A stretch of 64,000 bases of DNA from Arthonia radiata (lineage: Eukaryota; Ascomycota; Arthoniomycetes; Arthoniales; Arthoniaceae). Where the stretch lies: positions 682,001-746,000 of the forward strand of contig PSQN01000005.1 of the NCBI GenBank assembly GCA_002989075.1. Reading direction: 5' to 3'. The notes under the pieces were generated by a model. The model ran no database searches and was not told the DNA's origin. It saw only the letters and a list, made by a program, of their open reading frames with translations. Of this stretch, positions 57,880 to 64,000 are shown one piece after another. The position numbers and the translations under genes were made by a program. How positions within the stretch are numbered: position 1 is the first letter of the stretch; every line of letters starts with the position of its first letter.

Positions 57880-59460
57880 ATACCGTCAAGCAATTTGTGT
57901 TGATACCAGGTCTAAGCGGCACAGTAGTGTCGAGCGTCATCAGCGCACTCCGCAGTCTCTCCAGCTTCTACCAACATCTTCCGCGACTCGCAAAATTAAG
58001 ACTGGGGCACCGTCAACATAGCCCCTGTGGTCTCGATAGTGGCAGCTTGCGCAAACTCTGCATCTTTTGCAAGTACCAGTGTAGAGTCGATGTTAGCCAC
58101 TGGACGGAGCTATATTTATAAGTGCGCAAAGGTCACTGGTAGCTGATCTCATTGACTCCAAGGTACGGTCGAGACGTGGGTATCTGAAAGGATAATTCCG
58201 TGTCGGAGTGGAGCATCGTCGGTGATAGTACTACACAGACCATAGAATTCGAGACCCGCAGGGAACAACCTTGCAAAATCCACCTGAGGGGATCAGCCCA
58301 CGCTGATAGTCAGCCAGCACTATAGACTGTAACTCGTTGTCGTCAACGAAGAGATTGTTATTACTGATGCTGAGTGCTAGAGCGGCGATGAGTTCCACCA
58401 GTGCAGTTGGCGTTCTCTCCTTCATCCGACACCGTGCGCGATAGGCCCTGTGATTCAAGACTAAGATATGGTTAACATAGCCCCTTCGGTCTCTGGCAGC
58501 TACGTAAACTCTACAGGTTGATCGTTGCCTCTACGAAGACAAATTTGGCTGGCAGATCAGTAGACCGCATTATTCCTCACCATCCCTCACCAGGAGGGAT
58601 CACAGTCTACTGGATGTCACCGATATCCATAAGTCTTTGAGTATAGCTCAATGTCAGACTTCGACGGGCGGCCAGAAAACTTGCTTTAAAGACGCTGCGT
58701 TCGGTGCGTTCTAGGGGATGCGCTCGTACGAAGAAGCGGAGGGATCAATTTTGCTGGTGGTCTGTCAGTAGTGCTGGAGATTGCTCGATAGCGCGAAGTA
58801 AAATGGGAGTGATATCGATGCGGAGTGCTACAGCAGTGAAAAGCATCAGCGCCGTCAGATGTCTCTCCGCTTCGTCCGGACTTTGGTATTGCACATGCAC
58901 GCAGGCACAATGAAACAAGGCTCGGACACGGTCAACGTAGCCCCTGGAGTCGCTGCCATCTTGTACTCCAGTCTATTGGCCTTTGCTACTGTAAAGACCA
59001 TCTTAACTAGTAGAGAAGGTTATAATTGTGAGTGCGCAAGACTCACCGTTAGCTGGCCTCATACTTTCCCGTGATTACGTCGGTGCCTAGACAACTATAA
59101 GAACTGGTCAATATCAGACACTGAAGAGCATCAATCAAAGTGCGTTGAATCATGGGATAACTGGACGCGCCAGGAGGGGTCCACGCAAGAAGGTCGATAG
59201 GGGATTGCTGTGTTCTACTCTCTCTTCACATTACTAGGCGTTCTTGGATGTCGATGGAGTGCGCAGGCGTTGATGGCCATGCTGAATGTGATGGCGGCGA
59301 AGAGCGTCATCACTCCTATCCAGCGATCATTCGGATGAGTTTGAGTCCACGCATGCAGCGTTCGAGACTGATGAGAGCGCGTGAGCATGATCCCCTGGCG
59401 AAGGGATCGGATTTTGTGTCTATGTCATTGCTTGTTCTTGTCGAATTGAAGAGGATTAGT
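57880..59460. repeat. Degenerate tandem array, period about 458 bases
   Basis: The phrase GTCAACATAGCCCCT recurs with small changes near 58013, 58470 (GTTAACATAGCCCCT) and 58929 (GTCAACGTAGCCCCT), spaced about 457 and 459 bases. Upstream of it a second phrase recurs, containing GTCATCAGCGCACTCCGCAG near 57935, GCATCAGCGCCGTCAG near 58844 and GCGTCATCACTCC near 59300. So three to four units can be traced, strongly diverged. The units are not RIP-like in composition. They could be decayed copies of a gene segment. Confidence 0.5.
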
Positions 59461-59926
59461 CTGCTACTTGTACCTTAAAACCCCATTTCCGCATTACTCT
59501 GGTCCGCTCCAGCATCATGACCAAAGCAGACTCATCGCTGCTTCTGAGATATAGCACAGTAGCCGTGAGTGAGGCATCAAAGTAAGAGGCAGCTCATAAT
59601 TGACCACGCGGCGGATGATGCTTCTGATACGGGGGCTTGTGCAAGTTTGGGTAGATGTGCAGAACGCTGACGGGCTTGCTGTCATTGAACAAGCTAGCTG
59701 TGGGTGGTGATGAGCTTCTTCGAAATGAGTGCAATCAAAGAAATCAATCTACACGACGAAACAGGAGCGATCAAGTTCAACCTAGTGAAGGCAGCGCATG
59801 AAGCCCCTTACATGATTTTGTGAACCTGGTCCTTATCGCACTGTGGTAGTCTGCAGGGGAAAGGTGGGCCGCACTGCTAATGTTCATCTTTTATATCTCT
59901 TTGTCATTCTCAGAGGTCGGTTTACT

Positions 59927-61627
59927 TCATCTCCGTCCCGGCCCCTTCTTCGCATTCCAATTAATCCTCACAAGCGGATTCATCGCCTCCTCACCCATCT
60001 CCTTCTTCTTCGCCTCATCCTTAATCGTGAAATACTGCCACGACTCCTCTGGCTTCAGGCCCCTCGTCTCCGGCACCCACGCATGCACATACTCCGCCTT
60101 CCCGTCATAGTCACTCGCCTGCTTTACCGGATTGAACTTCCTCCCACCGCCACCTTCCCTCGGATCGTTTCCGACGCCAGCAGTATACTGCCAATTGCCC
60201 CAATTACTGCTGACGTCGTAATCCACTAAGCAACACTCATACCACTCCGCGCCCAACCGCCAGTCCAGGCCCAAATGCTTCGCCAGATAACTCGCCACAT
60301 TCTGCCGCGCACGATTCGACGTGTAACCTGTAAGGAAGAGTTCACGCTGACTGGCGTCAACAAGGCCCGTACCCGTCGTACCCTCCAGCCACCTCCGCAA
60401 CGGCTCTTTGTCGTAACTCCATCGCGCATTTCTATCATTCTTAAACCCCTCCGCGTGAAACAGCCTCGGCCCGAACTTCCACGTACACAACCTCATGTAG
60501 TCCCGCCATAGCAGCTCGAACCGCATGTGTCCCGTGCCTTTATTCTCGCCTTTACCGTAGCCCTGCGTGCCTTTGCCAAGCTCTGTCTTGCCCTCTTCGA
60601 AGTCGTACATGTAGAAGTGAACCTGCCGCGCGGTGACGCAGCCGAGCGCCAGCCACGCAGATAGCTTGGAGCTGAAGTCCGTGCCGATGAGGCCGTTGCG
60701 CGTGTCTTTGTATTTTGCCATGGCGCCGGATGTGATGAGATGTTTTATACGTTCTTGGCCAGTGTGTTCGCCGCCGGGGAAGGGTATGGCTGAGGAGGCG
60801 CCTGAGTGTGGCATTTTCGGTGGGTTCAAGAGGCCGAGGGAGGAGTCGAGGGGTTTGTGTAGGGCGGCTATGGTGTCGTTGAGGTTGTCGGGGATGGCGA
60901 AGGGCGTAAATTGTTGGGGGATCGAGGGCGGGAGAGGTGGGAGGGAGGTTGTTTTTGGTATGGTCTTGCGTGGGGCTTCGCGGAGAGGCTCGACCATCTT
61001 TTTGTAGGAGGTGAAGACGTCGGGGGTGTCGGAAGGCTTTTGAAAGGGCATGTCGCGACTGCGCTTATTAGCTCTGGGGTGGGTAAAGGATGCGGCAGGA
61101 GCTTACTCGTCGACGAAATACTTCTCATCTATCCAGACCTGGAAATCTTTGCCTCGCTTCTTCATCTCTCTTTTCAGATCACGCTCCTCACGCTTCTCTT
61201 CGATCGCAATCTCCTCGGTCATCCACAAGCCAGTCACTTCCACTTCCTCCTTTTGCTCCTCGAAGCCGTCCAGAAGCTGCCTGACCACGTCTCCAAGCAT
61301 GCCCACTCGGATAACAAGGTCGCTGTTCAAGGTTTGCAGCTGCTTCTTTACGTCCCATACGCTCTCAGCAATGAACTTCGACCGCAGGTGTCCGCATCGC
61401 CAGTAGTTGCCTGTTTGGCTTCTGGCTTCAGGGTACGGCGATTTGGTGTCCGGTGAAGAAATGAAGCCAGATACTTCCATTTGCTGCGCAGGAAATACAA
61501 ACAGAGGCAGTACGTGCGTGAATGGCTTCTGCGACTGCGAGTTCATCTTTCCGATCTCATGTAGAATTGGGTTGTCCGCAACGCGGAGGTCGCGACGCAG
61601 CAGGTAGATGAGAACTTTGGCGACCAT
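59927..61627 (-). CDS. cryD: Cryptochrome DASH (photolyase family)
   Basis: It is an FAD-containing blue-light photoreceptor or single-strand DNA photolyase. The model is exons 61107-61627 and 59927-61058 (intron of 48 bases), giving 550 residues. The N-terminal photolyase domain starts VLIYLLRRDLRVADNPIL, with RCGHLRSKFIAESVWDVKKQ in its later half. The FAD-binding domain shows SSKLSAWLALGCVTARQVHF, ELLWRDYMRL and LFLTGYTSNRARQNVASYLA. DWRLGAEWYECCLVDYDVSS and NWGNWQYTAGVG follow, the DASH-type signature region. The C-terminus ends in a short basic tail, KKGPGRR. All the FAD-binding blocks look intact. Confidence 0.95.
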
Positions 61628-61869
61628 ATTGGTTATTACTGCGCAGACTCCACGATATTTGCCTTCGAACGAAGAGATGCGTAGAGAATTGGTTATTGCT
61701 TGGATGCAGAAAACCAGACGACAGAATGTATCTTGAGGACGTCATTGAGAAGCTTCATCGTCGACTATACTTCATCTGGCGTAGCTTCAGATCTGGGGCG
61801 GAACTTTATCTCGGGGCGGTCTTCTGGGGCGGCCATTGAGTGAGGTCAGAGGGTATTGTGTGCATGTCC

Positions 61870-63552
61870 TCAAGTACCCTCCGACTGATCGATAATCTTC
61901 AATCCCTCCAGACGCAGCGTCTCCTCCTTGCTCTCCCTCTCACACCTCGCGCATCGACACTCGCCTCCCATCCAGTTCCTCAGCGCCTCCCTTCTCTCCC
62001 ACACGCTCATCCCTTCAGCATCAAGCCCCAGGTCGTACGCAATGTACAGCTCTTCGCCCGCTTTGATGTCTCTTTTCGCCTTCATGACTTGCGCCGCCTG
62101 GGTCGGGTGATCATCGTATGTCACATTCGGCTCACAGCTATGATTGAACAGGCTGTGACAAGGATAGACCCCTTGAATCGCCGTCGCGTCCTGTCCGCGA
62201 AAGCCATCGATAAAGCCGCCAGCCGAATTGTTGTTGATACGGTACCATATCGTGTGGACCACCCACGTGTCGAAGCGCTGGTCTGCGAAGATGTCGACGC
62301 CAAGGGCTGAGAGAATCCGATTAGGAAGTATGATGCCTTGGAGAAAATTCCAAGGAAATCTGACTTCACCTGTGTAGTTGGCGGCAAGACGAGCGATCTC
62401 GGGGACTTCGAGTGGATGAGTATTTGACTTGGACCCGACAAGATACTTGACGGCAATCGCGAGGAAGCGCTGCAAGAGCAGGACGTCGCCCAACGGATTC
62501 CGTGTGCTGTGTTTTATGAGGCCCGCCCTTTCTAGCTCGGAGAAGTCAAATTCGTCGTTCCAGTCAGACGAGAAGAATTTACGTCGAGCCAGGTCTGCGT
62601 GTTCTGGGCTGCAGAAGCTATCCGAGCCTGCAGTATCAGACAGGCTCTTGAGGCAGGTCAGACACCGTCCTGGTTCGCTAGTAGCTGTCATATAACTGTG
62701 ATCGATCAATATCTCCTCGCCCTTTGCAACATCACCTGACGCAAAGACCCCAAGGTCAGCCTCTGCGATTTTGCTTTTCTGAACTTTGCACCGGCCTTTG
62801 GAGGTTGTCTTCATTTGCTCGTCAAGCTCACCAACGTTGCGATCTTTCTCATGTTTAGCTCGTTGAATCCAAGGATATCGGCGAATAGTGATTGCACCGT
62901 TTAGCATCACCTTCTTAGTCAGGTATGCGTCCTCCGCTAGCTCAGCATGCATCTTGCACGCTTCTTTCTTTGCTTCGAGGAGGTGATGCAGCGATTGTTG
63001 GAAGTCGCCGCTCCACGGTCCCTTGTCGTCTGCGGAGGGCAGACCGAATTTAGTCGCAGCCTCCTGTGCGAGCTTTTGGTTCTCTTCAATGCAGTCGGCA
63101 TGTTGCAGTGCGATAATCAGGATTGACCACGCTTGTTGCTCGTAGCCATCGAGGCCAACGGCAAGCTCCTCAGCAATGTTACTCGTTTTGATAAATTGCG
63201 AGTCCAGGCCTCCTAACGCTGGGTCAAAGCGGTGATGCCAGCCGAGCCAAAGGCTCATGCCATACTGCAATCTCACCTTCTGTCCCAGTTCCGAACTCGC
63301 TTGTCTCGTAGCTTCGATCAAGAGACGAGCCTTGTATGCATCGCCAGCTGCAAGCTCAGGGTAACCGAGCGCCAACAGCAGCTGCGCTCTGAGAATCCAC
63401 AAGCCTGGCTCGTATGGGACTTGGGCTAGAGCGCGTGTGTTCTTCTGTAATCGTTCAGCATTGAACGACGCTGGCTTAGTGGAAGCGGTATTCCATCGAG
63501 GGTGTTTCGCGCAGTCGGACGATAGATGCTCGCCCTCCCAGAAATGGTCCAT
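61870..63552 (-). CDS. SET-domain protein with N-terminal TPR-like region (SMYD-like)
   Basis: It is a putative protein lysine methyltransferase. The frame is open from 63705, but MDHFWEGEHLSSDCAKHP at 63552 is the more natural start, giving 560 residues. The N-terminal 200 residues are helical and TPR-like (ALAQVPYEPGLWILRAQLLL, ELAAGDAYKARLLIEATRQ). The SET domain begins near KIAEADLGVFASGDVAKGEE and is interrupted by a Cys/His MYND-like insert (CLTCLKSLSDTAGSDSFCSP). It ends with the catalytic-core motif FNHSCEPNVTYDD and GEELYIAYDLGL. A post-SET Cys cluster CRCARCERE follows. Substrate unknown. Confidence 0.85.
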   Translation of the reverse strand: MDHFWEGEHLSSDCAKHPRWNTASTKPASFNAERLQKNTRALAQVPYEPGLWILRAQLLLALGYPELAAGDAYKARLLIEATRQASSELGQKVRLQYGMSLWLGWHHRFDPALGGLDSQFIKTSNIAEELAVGLDGYEQQAWSILIIALQHADCIEENQKLAQEAATKFGLPSADDKGPWSGDFQQSLHHLLEAKKEACKMHAELAEDAYLTKKVMLNGAITIRRYPWIQRAKHEKDRNVGELDEQMKTTSKGRCKVQKSKIAEADLGVFASGDVAKGEEILIDHSYMTATSEPGRCLTCLKSLSDTAGSDSFCSPEHADLARRKFFSSDWNDEFDFSELERAGLIKHSTRNPLGDVLLLQRFLAIAVKYLVGSKSNTHPLEVPEIARLAANYTGEVRFPWNFLQGIILPNRILSALGVDIFADQRFDTWVVHTIWYRINNNSAGGFIDGFRGQDATAIQGVYPCHSLFNHSCEPNVTYDDHPTQAAQVMKAKRDIKAGEELYIAYDLGLDAEGMSVWERREALRNWMGGECRCARCERESKEETLRLEGLKIIDQSEGT

Positions 63553-63775
63553 GATGCTTTGTGAGACAGCACATGAGCTGGGATGGTGGTTGCCAGCAGT
63601 TTCTCTCCCGTTACGGCAACACACGCGGGTGGAGTTGCCTACCTCGAGAAGCTTAGTGTTGCCGGTCTTGAAAGTGGCGAGATGATTAAATGAGGTGATC
63701 TTCAAGGCACGATTATGTGTTCAGAGTGTGATCTCGTCTGTTTGCTAGATGATCAGGGTGACTTCTTGCCCCACT

Positions 63776-64000
63776 TCAGCCACCTGCAGGCTCTTTGGTG
63801 GAAAGTACAGTCGTGTTATTGTCGCCGTAAGCGCCACCATCCAGTATCCACTGCTCGTTATCATCATTGTCATCCTGCACGCGCCGCCATGTGGTCCTTT
63901 GCTCCCTAGACCTGCCCTTTCCCTTCCCATCTTCACCTGCAGTGTATACCGGTCGGATGAGCTCTCCTAAGAGCGGGTTCTTCGCAAAGCCGGCTCCACT
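63776..64000 (-). CDS. C-terminal end of an unidentified protein, cut by window edge
   Basis: The minus-strand frame is open for 74 codons from the right edge to a TGA at 63776-63778. It begins SGAGFAKNPLLGELIRPVY and ends in an acidic, Gly/Asn-rich tail (NNTTVLSTKEPAGG). The reading frame has coding-like composition but no recognisable domain. The rest of the gene lies beyond the window. Confidence 0.45.
   Translation of the reverse strand, partial: SGAGFAKNPLLGELIRPVYTAGEDGKGKGRSREQRTTWRRVQDDNDDNEQWILDGGAYGDNNTTVLSTKEPAGG

Overview
The window is nuclear DNA of a filamentous ascomycete (Pezizomycotina, most likely a Dothideomycete). The signs are short GT-AG introns of about 50-60 bases with CTAAC/CTGAC branch sites, a RID/Masc1-type cytosine methyltransferase, a Fot1-type transposase, chromodomain Gypsy retroelements degraded by RIP (repeat-induced point mutation), and Pezizomycotina-type mitochondrial and cohesin genes. 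No bacterial-type operons, CRISPR arrays or riboswitches are visible. I worked by eye. The splice models given for named genes all close their reading frames exactly.

Region 1 (1-1560): a Fot1/pogo DNA transposase, open but cut by the left edge, with its 5' flank. Region 2 (1561 to about 21960): a roughly 20 kb AT-rich island of nested Gypsy retroelement fossils in both orientations, heavily broken by RIP. Four long terminal repeats of one LTR family, an LTR of a second family, and repeated gag/protease and integrase/chromodomain pieces can be traced. There is no working gene in it. Region 3 (about 22-24.3 kb): normal base composition and sparse coding, with one small F-box-like gene.

Region 4 (24.3-46 kb) is gene-dense. 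In order it holds: citrate synthase-family enzyme (+), a tRNA-Lys gene with an unusual second interruption (+), a zinc-knuckle protein (-), 2-methylcitrate dehydratase PrpD (-), RID-like DNA methyltransferase (+), complex I subunit NDUFA2 (-), mitochondrial pyruvate carrier subunit (+), meiotic cohesin Rec8 with nine exons (-), class II fumarase (-), an FMN-dependent lactate-oxidising enzyme (+), a small zinc-ribbon protein (-) and an F-box protein (+). Six of these act in or near mitochondrial carbon metabolism. The citrate synthase/PrpD pair would fit a methylcitrate (propionate) route, though the substrate of the synthase cannot be decided from sequence.

Region 5 (46.5-51.7 kb): a tandem array of small F-box-like paralogues, three of which share a C-terminal signature ending in W-C-F-(D/E)-I. 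One member has a stop at codon 3, another changes frame, and a possible relic lies upstream. Region 6 (51.8-59.9 kb): one membrane-type hypothetical gene, then a long gene-poor stretch ending in a degenerate tandem array of about 458-base units. Region 7 (59.9-64 kb): DASH cryptochrome (-), a TPR/SET (SMYD-like) methyltransferase (-) and the C-terminal end of a further minus-strand gene.
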